64,000 nucleotides of DNA from Streptomyces anulatus (GTDB taxonomy: Bacteria > Actinomycetota > Actinomycetes > Streptomycetales > Streptomycetaceae), in contig NZ_BMVK01000003.1 of NCBI RefSeq assembly GCF_014650675.1, positions 186,001 to 250,000 of the forward strand, in the 5' to 3' direction. Of this stretch, positions 1 to 8,069 are shown piece after piece. A program made the translations under genes and the position numbers. Below the pieces are notes generated by a model. It did not search any database. It was not told where the DNA came from and saw only the letters and a program-made list of their open reading frames with translations. How positions within the stretch are numbered: position 1 is the first letter of the stretch; each line of letters opens with the position of its first letter.

Positions 1-98
1 GACACCTGCTGCGCCGGAAGGCGCCGCCGCCGGCCCAGCTCGTTGACAGGAAGATCCTCGAAGAGGTGTTGCATGGACTCCAAGTCCGGTTCGGCTGA
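1..98 (+). CDS. DUF742 protein, conservon CvnC type (3' end only)
   Basis: The reading frame beginning at base 3 enters from outside the window and ends with TGA at 96-98. The visible 31 residues include LVDRKILEEVLHGLQVRFG, the C-terminal pattern of DUF742 proteins, the third component of Streptomyces conservons (histidine-kinase-like, roadblock, DUF742, GTPase). It overlaps the following GTPase gene by 26 bases, the usual tight coupling in these operons. Known role of the family: part of a membrane-associated complex resembling eukaryotic G-protein signalling. Only the tail is seen, so the call rests on this motif plus the neighbour. Confidence 0.8.
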   Translation, partial: HLLRRKAPPPAQLVDRKILEEVLHGLQVRFG

Positions 99-663
99 GA
101 GCATCTATGTGCCGGACGCGGTGCAGCGCGCGGCGAAGATCCTCGTCGTCGGGCACTTCGCCGTGGGCAAGACGACCCTGATCGGCACACTGTCCGAGAT
201 CACCCCGCTGCGCACCGAGGAGCGGATGACCCAGGCCGCGGCCCAGGTCGACGATCTGCGCGGCGCACCCGACAAGAAGACGACGACCGTCGCCCTGGAC
301 TTCGGGCGCCTCACGCTCAGCGACGAACTGGTGCTGTACCTGTTCGGCACGCCGGGCCAGCAGCGTTTCGTGGAGCTGTGGGAGGACATGGCGCGCGGTT
401 CGCTGGGCGCGCTCCTCCTGGTCGACCCGGCGCGGCTCGCCGACACGTTCCCCGTCATCGACCTGGTCGAGACGTACGGGCTGGAGTACGCGGTCGCCGT
501 CAACAGCTTCGACCCGTACTCGCAGCACGCCGAGAACGAACTGCGCGAGGCGCTCGACCTGCTGCCGGACACCCCGGTCGTCTTCTGCGACGCCCGGGAC
601 CAGAACTCCTCCGCTCAGGCCCTGATCACCCTGGTCCGCCACCTGCTGGCGCACGCGGCCTGA
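73..663 (+). CDS. Conservon small GTPase (CvnD-like ATP/GTP-binding protein)
   Basis: A 196-residue P-loop GTPase. The Walker A motif GHFAVGKTT lies near residue 27, and FGTPGQQRF near residue 92 is the DxxG-like switch II typical of CvnD. The family binds GTP and pairs with the roadblock and kinase-like proteins encoded upstream. ATG at 73 is chosen because a TTG 30 bases upstream would only add residues inside the overlapping upstream gene. A P450 gene follows after 65 bases, the usual fifth member of several conservons. Family assignment is secure; the ligand or signal is not known. Confidence 0.9.
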   Translation: MDSKSGSAESIYVPDAVQRAAKILVVGHFAVGKTTLIGTLSEITPLRTEERMTQAAAQVDDLRGAPDKKTTTVALDFGRLTLSDELVLYLFGTPGQQRFVELWEDMARGSLGALLLVDPARLADTFPVIDLVETYGLEYAVAVNSFDPYSQHAENELREALDLLPDTPVVFCDARDQNSSAQALITLVRHLLAHAA

Positions 664-728
664 CGCACCCCCAGACGTATACCGAGCCGGGGCCGACCGG
701 GCCCCGCGATCACACCGAGGAAGCCGAC

Positions 729-2138
729 ATGGACCCGCAGCCGGGAGCCACCCCGTACAGCGCCCCCGCCGGGTGCCCCATGCACCAGCAGCAGACGTCG
801 CTGTACGGACCGGAGTTCGCCGCCGATCCGCACCGCTTCTACGACGCGGCCCGTACGCACGGCCCCGCCGCGCCCATCGAGCTCGCGCCCGGCGTGGACG
901 CCACGCTGATCGTCCAGCACGAGGCGGCGCTGCGGGTGCTGCAGAACCCGGCGCTGTTCGCCCGGGACTCGCGGCGCTGGGCCGCGCTGCGCGAGGGTGC
1001 CGTCCCCATGGACAGCCCCGTCCTGCCGATGATGGTGTACCGGCCCAACTGCCTGTTCACCGACGGCGCGGAGCACCTGCGGCTGCGCAAGGCCGTCACC
1101 GAGTCGCTGTCGCGGCTCAACAGCAGCAGGCTGAGCCGGGACGTCGAGCGGATCGCCGACTACCTGATCGACCAGTTCATCGAGCGCGGCACCGCCGATC
1201 TGCTCAACGAGTACGCCAAGCTCCTGCCGCTGCTGCTGTTCAACCAGCTCTTCGGCTGCCCCGGCGACATCGGCGACCGGCTGACCCGCTCGATGTCCGC
1301 CATCTTCGACGGCGAGGACGTGCTCCGCGCCAACGCCGAGCTGACCGAGTGCCTGATGGAGCTGGTCGCGATCAAGCGCCGCCAGCCCGGCGAGGACATC
1401 ACCTCCTGGCTGATCCAGCACCCGGCGGGGCTGCGGGACGAGGAGCTGAAGGACCAGCTGGTGATGCTGATGGGCGCGGGCGTGGAGCCGGAGCGCAACC
1501 TGATCGGCAACGCGCTGCTGCTGATGCTCGCGGGCGACGAGCCGGGTGCGCCCGAGCGGCGCGGTTCGGGGCTGCTCGTCGAGGACGCGCTGGACGACGT
1601 CCTGTGGAACAACCCGCCGATCGCCAACTACGCGACGCACTACCCGGTGCGGGACATCGAGCTGAACGGGGTGACGCTGAAGGCGGAGACCCCCGTACTG
1701 ATCAGTTTCGCCGCCGCGAACAGCGACCCGGGGCTCACCGACGCCCGCCAGACCCTGAGCAAGGGCGCCCACCTGGCCTGGGGCGCCGGCCCGCACGTAT
1801 GCCCGGCCAAGTCGCCCGCGACGCTGATCGCGCTGACCGCGATCGAGAAGATCCTCAACACCGTTCCGGACCTCTCGCTGGCCGTGCCCGCCTCGGGTGT
1901 GGCCTGGCGGCCGGGCCCGTTCCACCGGGCCCTGGTCGCGCTGCCCGTGCGGTTCACCCCGACGGCCGCGCGGCGTGCGGGGAACGGGGTGCAGGCCCCG
2001 GCCCAGACCTCCGCCCAGCTGCCCGACCCGTTCCGGAACGCGCCCGCCGCTCCCTCCGTGACACCCCGTCACGCACAGGAACCGGCCAAGAAGCAGAAGG
2101 GCTGGTGGAGTTCGTTCCTCGACGTGTTCCGCGTATGA
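729..2138 (+). CDS. Cytochrome P450, CYP157-like, with altered ExxR motif
   Basis: A 469-residue P450 preceded by GAGGAAG at a good distance. The heme loop WGAGPHVCP puts the iron-ligand cysteine at about residue 358. The K-helix ExxR, almost invariant in P450s, reads D-V-L-W at residues 290-293. CYP157 members are known for EQxW-type replacements here, which with the conservon position supports a CYP157-like call. The I-helix region reads GAGVEPERN rather than the usual AGxDT. The C-terminal 60 residues are a proline/alanine-rich extension ending in basic and aromatic residues. Whether it oxidises a substrate or only serves the complex is open. Confidence 0.85.
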   Translation: MDPQPGATPYSAPAGCPMHQQQTSLYGPEFAADPHRFYDAARTHGPAAPIELAPGVDATLIVQHEAALRVLQNPALFARDSRRWAALREGAVPMDSPVLPMMVYRPNCLFTDGAEHLRLRKAVTESLSRLNSSRLSRDVERIADYLIDQFIERGTADLLNEYAKLLPLLLFNQLFGCPGDIGDRLTRSMSAIFDGEDVLRANAELTECLMELVAIKRRQPGEDITSWLIQHPAGLRDEELKDQLVMLMGAGVEPERNLIGNALLLMLAGDEPGAPERRGSGLLVEDALDDVLWNNPPIANYATHYPVRDIELNGVTLKAETPVLISFAAANSDPGLTDARQTLSKGAHLAWGAGPHVCPAKSPATLIALTAIEKILNTVPDLSLAVPASGVAWRPGPFHRALVALPVRFTPTAARRAGNGVQAPAQTSAQLPDPFRNAPAAPSVTPRHAQEPAKKQKGWWSSFLDVFRV

Positions 2139-2140
2139 CT

Positions 2141-2163
2141 CACAGGCTGACAATTCGCCTGTG
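2141..2163 (+). terminator. Small hairpin after the first P450
   Basis: CACAGGC at 2141-2147 and GCCTGTG at 2157-2163 form a 7-bp stem with a 9-base loop just after the stop codon. There is no T run, so it may be a weak terminator or an mRNA 3' end. The 144-base gap to the next P450 holds no other clear signal. Confidence 0.3.
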
Positions 2164-2282
2164 ACAACGGGCATTTAGTGACGATTGCATGTGACGGGGG
2201 CAACAGGGAACGATGCTTGGCGTCGATATCCGGAGGGGTAGGTTCAGGGCGGTAACCACGGGCCTAGGTCGAGGAACTCTGC

Positions 2283-3536
2283 GTGAGCATCACTGGCGGT
2301 ACAACCAGGACGCCCGACGGACGGCGCGCGGTCATCGGGCTGCTCCGCAGACTCAATTCCCCGGAAGGACAGGCCGAGCCGTACGGAATACTCGCGGAGC
2401 TGCGGACGATGGGTGACGTCGTCCGCGCTCCGTGGAACGGGTATTTCGTCACCGGCTTCGACGCCTGCAGTCAGGTGCTCCGGGGCCGCAACTGGCTCGC
2501 CCCGGACCTCGCCTGGCAGGAGCGGCAGGACGACTCCAAGCAGTGGGACGCGATCGCGACCCGGGAGATGACCACCACCCTCGCCCGGCTCAACGCCCCC
2601 GAGCACACCTGCCAGCGCCGCTCCCTGGGCAATCTCTTCGACCGCTCCACCATCGAACGCCTCACCCCCGACGTCGAGCGCGACGCCGACCGGCTGCTGG
2701 ACGAGCTGGCGGAGAAGCTCCGCTGGGGTGAGGCGGACTTCGTCTCCACCGTCAGCGAGCAGCTGCCGATCAGCACCGTCGGCGGCTGGCTGGGGATACC
2801 GCCCGAGGACTACCCGGACATCCTGGAGATCACCCACAACCAGGTGTTCGCCCAGGAACTGCTCCCCACCAAGTCGCAGCTCACCGTCTCCGCCGAGGCG
2901 ACCCTGCGGCTGCGGGCCTACTTCACCGATCTGGTCGCCCGGCGCCGGGCGGAGCCCCGCCACGACGTGCTGACCGGCTGGATCCACACCTGGGACGCGA
3001 TGGAGCCGGACCGGGAGCGGGCGGACGAGATCCTCTACCGGCTGACCATGTTCGTCACCATCGCCTCGCTGGAGACCACCGCGACGCTGCTCACCTCGAT
3101 GACCTCCCTGCTGACCGAGCCCGGCCGGTGGGCGTGGCTGCGGAAGTACCCGGAACACATCGACGCGGCCGTCGACGAGGTCCTGCGGTACGACCCGCCC
3201 ATCCACATCAACACCCGGATCGCCGCCGAGGACACCGTCCTGGCCGGGGTCCCGATCAAGAAGGACAGCATGATCCACGTCCTGTACGGCGCGGCCAACC
3301 ACGATCCGCGGCGGAACCCGGATCCGGGGGCCTTCGACATCCTGCGCGGCGGCAGCCACCTCACCTTCGGCGGCGGGGTGCACTACTGCCTGGGCGCGGC
3401 GCTGGCCAAGCTGGAGGCGCGGACGCTGCTGGCGCGGATGCTGGATCGTTTCCCCACCCTGCACACCGTCGCGCGGCCGGTGCACGCCCCCCGGATGGTC
3501 TTCAGACGGATCACCTCCCTGGGCGTGGCCCTGTGA
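2283..3536 (+). CDS. Cytochrome P450
   Basis: A 417-residue P450 with the normal K-helix motif EVLR (E299 to R302) and heme loop FGGGVHYCLG (C369). The I-helix reads IASLETTATLL, keeping the acid-threonine pair for oxygen activation, so it should be catalytically competent, unlike its upstream partner. GTG at 2283 is the first start in frame after the gap. Its last bases overlap the crotonase gene by 4 (GTGA), so the two are translationally coupled. Conservon loci often pair a CYP157 with a CYP154 gene; I cannot place this one in a subfamily. Confidence 0.9.
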   Translation: MSITGGTTRTPDGRRAVIGLLRRLNSPEGQAEPYGILAELRTMGDVVRAPWNGYFVTGFDACSQVLRGRNWLAPDLAWQERQDDSKQWDAIATREMTTTLARLNAPEHTCQRRSLGNLFDRSTIERLTPDVERDADRLLDELAEKLRWGEADFVSTVSEQLPISTVGGWLGIPPEDYPDILEITHNQVFAQELLPTKSQLTVSAEATLRLRAYFTDLVARRRAEPRHDVLTGWIHTWDAMEPDRERADEILYRLTMFVTIASLETTATLLTSMTSLLTEPGRWAWLRKYPEHIDAAVDEVLRYDPPIHINTRIAAEDTVLAGVPIKKDSMIHVLYGAANHDPRRNPDPGAFDILRGGSHLTFGGGVHYCLGAALAKLEARTLLARMLDRFPTLHTVARPVHAPRMVFRRITSLGVAL

Positions 3537-4348
3537 AGCTCTCGCTGCCCGACTTCCTGACCCCCGCCGGCCGCTCCGCGACGGTACGCACCCGGCGCGA
3601 GGGGCCCGTCCTGCAGGTGGAACTGCACGCGCCGGACACCGGCAACGCGGTGACCGAGGCGATGCTCGACGAGCTGCTCGACATCGTTGCCGCCCCGGAC
3701 CCCGAGGTGCGGGTGCTGGTGCTCAGCGGCGCGGGTGACGACTTCTGCCTGGGCGGGGACCGCACCGAGTTCGCGGGGTGGCTGGAGGAGGACCCCGCCG
3801 GCCGGGGCATCCGGGTCGCCGGGGAGAAGGCCCGCCGGGTCTGCGAGGCGATCTCCGGCGGCCGGGCGGTGACCATCGCCCGGGTGCAGGGCAAGGCGGT
3901 CGGCGCGGGGTTCGCGCTGGCCCTCGCCTGCGATCTGCGGGTCGGCGCGGACACCGCCTCCTTCCGGCTGCCGGAGCTGGCGCTCGGGCTGCCGACCGCC
4001 TGGGGCGGGCTGCTGCCGCGGCTGATCCACGAGGTGGGCGCGGCCCGGGTCCGCGAGCTGATCCTCACCGGCCGGGCCTTCGACGCCGCCGAGGCGCACG
4101 AGCTGTCGGTGCTCCAGCGGGTGGTGCCCGAGGCGGAGCTGGACGCGGCGGTCGCCGCCTGGGCGAAGCCGGTGGTCCGCCGCCCGGAGGCCGCGCTGCG
4201 GGTCACCAAGGCGCTGCTGAACTCCTACGCCGCCGCCACCCGGCTGGCCGACCCCTCGTTCCTCGACGCGGAGCTGATGGCCTCGGTCGCGGCCGCCACC
4301 CGGCGCCCTCCGGCGGGCGGCAACGGAGCGGGCGGGTCACACTCGTAA
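3533..4348 (+). CDS. Enoyl-CoA hydratase/isomerase family (crotonase fold)
   Basis: A 271-residue crotonase-fold protein, coupled to the P450 by a 4-base overlap with GTG at 3533. The oxyanion-hole segments DDFCLGGD and VGAGFALALACD are present. Of the two hydratase glutamates, the first (in GGGCE of true hydratases) is replaced by alanine, while the second, in LPELALG, is kept. This favours an isomerase-type or other crotonase reaction on an acyl-CoA over simple hydration. Context suggests it works with the preceding P450. The substrate is unknown. Confidence 0.85.
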   Translation: MKLSLPDFLTPAGRSATVRTRREGPVLQVELHAPDTGNAVTEAMLDELLDIVAAPDPEVRVLVLSGAGDDFCLGGDRTEFAGWLEEDPAGRGIRVAGEKARRVCEAISGGRAVTIARVQGKAVGAGFALALACDLRVGADTASFRLPELALGLPTAWGGLLPRLIHEVGAARVRELILTGRAFDAAEAHELSVLQRVVPEAELDAAVAAWAKPVVRRPEAALRVTKALLNSYAAATRLADPSFLDAELMASVAAATRRPPAGGNGAGGSHS

Positions 4349-4372
4349 AAACCCGAGTGGGAGGACCCCGGC

Positions 4373-5347
4373 GTGGACGTACCGGTGTGGCTCTGGATCG
4401 TGTTCGCCGCGACCGTCGTCGTCTCGCTGACGGTCGACCTCCTCGCACACCGCAAGGCGCATGTCATCGGCTTCAAGGAGGCCGGGCTGTGGAGCGCTCT
4501 GTGGGTGAGCCTCGCGCTGATCTTCGGCGGGGTCGTCTTCCTGACCCTCGGGTCGACCGCCGGAACGGAGTACACGACCGCGTGGCTGCTGGAGAAGAGC
4601 CTCTCGGTCGACAACCTCTTCGTCTTCGCGCTGATCTTCGCGTACTTCAAGGTGCCCCGGGAGTATCAGCACCGGGTGCTCTTCTTCGGCGTCATCGGCG
4701 CGCTGGTGTTCCGCGCGGTGTTCCTGACCCTCGGCGTCGCGGTGGTCAACCGCTTCACCTTCGTCCTGTTCCTGTTCGCCGCGATCCTTTTCTACAGCAG
4801 CTATAAAATCCTCAGCGGCCAGGAGGAGAATTTCGACCCGGGCAAGAGCTTCGCAGTACGGCTGCTGCGAAAAATAATGCCGGTCCAGGACCACTATTCC
4901 GGCACGCATTTCGTCGTCCGCGAGGAGGGGCGGCGGGTCGCCACCCCGCTGCTCGCGGTGGTCGCCGCGATCGAGGCGGCCGACCTGATCTTCGCGGTCG
5001 ACAGCGTGCCCGCGGTGCTCGCGGTCAGCGACGACCTCTTCATCGTCTACACCAGCAACGCCTTCGCGATCCTGGGGCTGCGGGCCCTGTACTTCCTGCT
5101 GGCGGGGCTGCTGGACCGGTTCCACTACCTGAGCCACGGACTGGCGGTCATCCTCGCCTTCATCGCGGTCAAGCTCATCCTGCAGGCCTCCCACAAGATG
5201 ATCAGCACCTCGATCCCGGAGATTCCGTCGCCGGTGAGCCTCGCGGTGATCATCGTCATTCTGGCGGTATCGGTGACGTTGAGCATGCGCCGTCCGGCGA
5301 AAAGTCCGGGCGGTACGGACGCGTCCGACGCCGATACGGACAAGTAG
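4373..5347 (+). CDS. TerC family integral membrane protein
   Basis: A 324-residue protein with about eight hydrophobic segments and the family hallmarks SVDNLFVFALIF near residue 78 and EAADLIFAVDSVPAVLAV near residue 205, the two acidic membrane motifs of TerC/Alx. Members are linked to tellurite resistance, metal (Mn) export and exoenzyme metallation. GTG at 4373 has GGAGG 9 bases upstream. It starts 24 bases after the crotonase stop, so it may read through from the conservon operon, though the function appears unrelated. The C-terminus is a short polar tail. Confidence 0.92.
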   Translation: MDVPVWLWIVFAATVVVSLTVDLLAHRKAHVIGFKEAGLWSALWVSLALIFGGVVFLTLGSTAGTEYTTAWLLEKSLSVDNLFVFALIFAYFKVPREYQHRVLFFGVIGALVFRAVFLTLGVAVVNRFTFVLFLFAAILFYSSYKILSGQEENFDPGKSFAVRLLRKIMPVQDHYSGTHFVVREEGRRVATPLLAVVAAIEAADLIFAVDSVPAVLAVSDDLFIVYTSNAFAILGLRALYFLLAGLLDRFHYLSHGLAVILAFIAVKLILQASHKMISTSIPEIPSPVSLAVIIVILAVSVTLSMRRPAKSPGGTDASDADTDK

Positions 5348-5385
5348 GGTCACGGAAAGCGACACCATTCCCCGGCAACGCAAAG

Positions 5386-5398
5386 GGAAAGACTTTCC
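5386..5398. promoter_or_regulatory. 13-bp inverted repeat upstream of the small zinc-ribbon gene
   Basis: GGAAAG at 5386-5391 and CTTTCC at 5393-5398 are exact inverted copies around one base. It sits about 20 bases upstream of the -10-like TATCGT at 5417-5422, a position where a regulator could act on that promoter. No protein is assigned. Confidence 0.25.
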
Positions 5399-5428
5399 AA
5401 AATCTCCCGCCCCGCCTATCGTGAGTAA

Positions 5429-5632
5429 ATGGCCAGCAAAGAGCGTGACACCCGACAGCGGGCCGCTTTCATGTGCCCGACCTGCAAACAGCCCGTCCCC
5501 TCCGAGATCCACCGCCACAAGTCCCTCGGGATCTTCGTCCCCGTCTGGCGGGCGGGGCCCTGCGAGAACCCCGACTGCGCGGACCACGTCGCCGATGAGC
5601 GGCCCGCCCGGCACCGGACCGGCTCCTCCTAG
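5429..5632 (+). CDS. Small zinc-ribbon-like protein
   Basis: A 67-residue protein with CPTC (residues 12-15) and, about 30 residues later, CENPDC, a four-cysteine arrangement that could bind one zinc ion. The rest is basic. ATG at 5429 has no Shine-Dalgarno sequence; a -10-like TATCGT ends 6 bases before it, so the mRNA is probably leaderless. The gene stands alone between TerC and the VOC gene. I do not recognise the family, and no function is offered beyond probable zinc binding. Confidence 0.7.
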   Translation: MASKERDTRQRAAFMCPTCKQPVPSEIHRHKSLGIFVPVWRAGPCENPDCADHVADERPARHRTGSS

Positions 5633-5768
5633 CCAGGAGCCCGGGCGCCCTTCCCTCCCGGAGTTCTCCCGACGCGCGGACCCGCCCCCGGCTGACTAGC
5701 GTTGCCCGTGCGGGCGGGGGCCGTACGGGCGGGGCCGAAGACAGGGACTCCAGGGAAGGACCGGCACC

Positions 5769-6569
5769 ATGGCTGTACAACCCGAGGGCACCCCATGCTG
5801 GGCGGACGCCATGTTCGCCGATGTGGAGGGCGCCAAGAGCTTCTACGGTGACGTGCTCGGCTGGACGTTCGGCGAGAGTTCGTCGGAGTTCGGCAACTAC
5901 ACGCAGGCGTACGCGGACGGCAAGGCGGCGGCGGCCGTCGTCCCGCCGATGCCGGGCGCGGAGGGCCAGTCGGCGTGGTGTCTGTATCTCGCGTCGCCGG
6001 ACGCGGCCGCCACCGCGGAGAAGGTCCGCGCGAACGGCGGCGAGGTGCTGATGGAGCCGATGCGGGTCGGTGAGTTCGGCACGATGGCACTGGCCCGTGA
6101 CCCCGGTGGAGCGGTCTTCGGCATCTGGCAGGGCGGCAGCCACGAGGGGTTCGAGACGGAGATGGGCGCGCCCGGCGGGTACTGCTGGGGCGAGGTCTTC
6201 ACCCGGGACCCGAAGAAGGTCGACACGTTCTACCCCTCGGTCTTCCCGTACACCATGCGGAAGTTCGACGACGAGTCGATGGACTTCTCCATGTTCGACG
6301 TCCAGGGGGAGACGGTCCTCGGCCGGATGGCGATGGGCGACGACTTCCCGCCGGAGGTGCCCGCGTATCTGAACGTGTTCTTCGCCGTTCCGGACTGCGA
6401 CGCCGCCGTGGCGAAGGCGACCGAACGCGGCGGGGTGCTGCGGTTCGGGCCGACGGACAGTCCGTTCGGCCGGTTCGCCGCCCTCACCGACCCGCAGGGC
6501 GCCGCGTTCACCGTGATCGACGTGACCACCACCGAGGGCGAGATGCCGGCGACGAGCCCGGCGACCTGA
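5769..6569 (+). CDS. VOC/glyoxalase superfamily protein, two domains
   Basis: A 266-residue protein made of two vicinal-oxygen-chelate repeats, about residues 5-125 (starting GTPCWADAMFADVEGAKSFY) and 135-260 (starting GYCWGEVFTRD). Both keep the FGIW or FTVID closing strand of the fold. It resembles the actinobacterial 27-kDa antigen-like (CFP30B) group, which lacks assigned chemistry. GGGAAGGA precedes ATG at 5769. It is monocistronic: a strong GNRA-capped hairpin follows. Hydrolase, dioxygenase or bleomycin-type binding roles are all possible. Confidence 0.85.
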   Translation: MAVQPEGTPCWADAMFADVEGAKSFYGDVLGWTFGESSSEFGNYTQAYADGKAAAAVVPPMPGAEGQSAWCLYLASPDAAATAEKVRANGGEVLMEPMRVGEFGTMALARDPGGAVFGIWQGGSHEGFETEMGAPGGYCWGEVFTRDPKKVDTFYPSVFPYTMRKFDDESMDFSMFDVQGETVLGRMAMGDDFPPEVPAYLNVFFAVPDCDAAVAKATERGGVLRFGPTDSPFGRFAALTDPQGAAFTVIDVTTTEGEMPATSPAT

Positions 6570-6588
6570 CCCGGGACCGTCACACCGT

Positions 6589-6621
6589 ACGGGCCGCGAC
6601 CGGGAAACCGGCGCGGCCCGT
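6589..6621 (+). terminator. GNRA-loop hairpin after the VOC gene
   Basis: ACGGGCCGCG (6589-6598) pairs exactly with CGCGGCCCGT (6612-6621). Inside it, after one unpaired A, CCGG pairs with CCGG around a GAAA tetraloop. It is a 14-bp GC-rich stem of the kind that ends transcription in Streptomyces without a T run. Confidence 0.7.
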
Positions 6622-6721
6622 TCCGTGCGCCCCGTACGTTCCTCCGACAGGTCTCGCATCTGCGCTGGATCATCGTCCGGAGAATGGTAAATGCCAGCCC
6701 GGTTGGCCTAGCGTGTCGCAC

Positions 6722-7117
6722 ATGCAGTCCTACACAATCGGTCAGGCAGCACGACTTCTCGGGGTCAGCCCCGACACCGCCCGCCGCTGGGCGGACGCCG
6801 GCCGGGTCGCGACCCATCGCGACGAGGCCGGCCGGCGTCTGATCGACGGCCGTGCGCTGGCCGCCTTCTCGATCGAGGTCGGCCAGGGCGCGGGCGGCGA
6901 GGACGAGGCCGTGTACACCTCGGCCCGCAACGCGTTCCCGGGCATCGTCACCGCGGTGAAACTCGGCGACGTCGCGGCCCAGGTCGAGATCCAGGCCGGT
7001 CCGCACCGGCTCGTCTCGCTCCTGACCCGGGAGGCGGTGGAGGAGCTGGGGCTCGAGGTCGGCATGCAGGCGACCGCCCGGGTGAAGTCGACGAGCGTGC
7101 ACATCGACCGCGTCTGA
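6722..7117 (+). CDS. HTH-TOBE molybdenum-responsive regulator
   Basis: A 131-residue protein with an N-terminal MerR/excisionase-like helix-turn-helix (YTIGQAARLLGVSPDTARRW) and a C-terminal TOBE/Mop molybdate-binding domain (SARNAFPGIVTAVK to RVKSTSVHIDRV). It is the first gene of a molybdate uptake locus, 39 bases before modA, and most likely senses molybdate and controls that operon. ATG at 6722 is preferred over GTG 6713: there is no Shine-Dalgarno sequence, and the -10-like TAGCGT (6709-6714) ends 7 bases before the ATG, so the mRNA is probably leaderless. Confidence 0.88.
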   Translation: MQSYTIGQAARLLGVSPDTARRWADAGRVATHRDEAGRRLIDGRALAAFSIEVGQGAGGEDEAVYTSARNAFPGIVTAVKLGDVAAQVEIQAGPHRLVSLLTREAVEELGLEVGMQATARVKSTSVHIDRV

Positions 7118-7156
7118 GACCGGCCGACCACGAGCATCCAAGGAGCCAAGACCCTC

Positions 7157-7969
7157 ATGTCCCCGCTGATCAACCGCCGCCGTGCGGCCGCCGCCGTCCT
7201 GACCACGGCCCTCCTGATCCCGCTCGCCGCCTGCGGCGACGACTCCGGTTCGGCCAAGGACAAGGGCGAGGGCAGCGGCTCGGCGGCCGCGACGGGCGCC
7301 CCCGCGGCCGACCTGACCGTGCTGGCCGCCTCCTCCCTGACCGACGTCTTCAAGGCGGCGGGGGCCGCGTACGAGAAGGAGAACCCCGGCACGAAGGTGA
7401 CCTTCTCCTTCGCGGGCTCCCAGGAACTGGCCGCACAGGTCAAGCAGGGCGCCCCCGCCGACGCGCTGGTCACCGCCGACACCAAGACGATGGACGGCCT
7501 CTCGGGCGACACCGGGAAGCCGACCGTCATCGCCAAGAACCGCCTCGTCATCGCCACCGGCGAGGGCAACCCGGAGAAGGTCGGGAGCCTGAAGGACCTC
7601 GCCGACCCGAAGCTGAAGGTCGTCCTGGCCGCCCCCGAGGTGCCGGTGGGCCGCTACAGCGCGCAGATCCTCGACGCGCAGAAGATCGCGGTGAAGCCGG
7701 TCTCCCAGGAGCCCAACGTCCGCGCGGTCCTGTCCAAGGTCTCGCTCGGCGAGGCGGACGCCGGGCTCGTCTACAGGACCGACGCCGCGACCGCCACCGA
7801 CAAGGTCGATGCGATCGAGATCCCGGACGCGGAGAACGCCATCGCCTCCTACCCGGCCGCCACCCTGAAGACGTCGGAGCACAGCGAGGCCGCCGCCGCG
7901 TTCGTCGCCTGGCTATCCACGCCCGCCGCGCAGAAAATCCTCCGGGGCGCGGGCTTCCAGCAGCCGTAA
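7157..7969 (+). CDS. modA: Molybdate ABC transporter substrate-binding lipoprotein ModA
   Basis: A 270-residue periplasmic-type binding protein. The signal peptide ends in the lipobox LAAC (cysteine near residue 26), so it is lipid-anchored outside the membrane. The mature protein begins a typical ModA pattern, [17 protein letters not shown], then [20 protein letters not shown], which places the oxyanion-binding serines. It delivers molybdate or tungstate to the ModBC protein encoded next. AAGGAGCC precedes ATG 7157. Confidence 0.93.
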   Translation: MSPLINRRRAAAAVLTTALLIPLAACGDDSGSAKDKGEGSGSAAATGAPAADLTVLAASSLTDVFKAAGAAYEKENPGTKVTFSFAGSQELAAQVKQGAPADALVTADTKTMDGLSGDTGKPTVIAKNRLVIATGEGNPEKVGSLKDLADPKLKVVLAAPEVPVGRYSAQILDAQKIAVKPVSQEPNVRAVLSKVSLGEADAGLVYRTDAATATDKVDAIEIPDAENAIASYPAATLKTSEHSEAAAAFVAWLSTPAAQKILRGAGFQQP

Positions 7970-7996
7970 CCGCACCCGCACGGCAGCCCCGTACCG

Positions 7997-8032
7997 CCCG
8001 GCAGCCCCGTCCCGTCCGACGGGCCTGCCGGG
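7997..8032 (+). terminator. Intra-operon hairpin between modA and modBC
   Basis: CCCGGCA (7997-8003) pairs with TGCCGGG (8026-8032), with an inner CCCGT/ACGGG stem. Lying inside the operon, it could stabilise the modA message or lower downstream expression relative to the binding protein. Confidence 0.4.
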
Positions 8033-8069
8033 CACCGCACCGCACTCCGAGCCCGACGAGGTCACCCCG

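Noticed and set aside
378..728. Extended open frame upstream of the first P450
   Set aside because: It overlaps the GTPase gene in another frame and translates to Arg/Pro/Gly-rich shadow sequence; ATG 729 has a good ribosome binding site.
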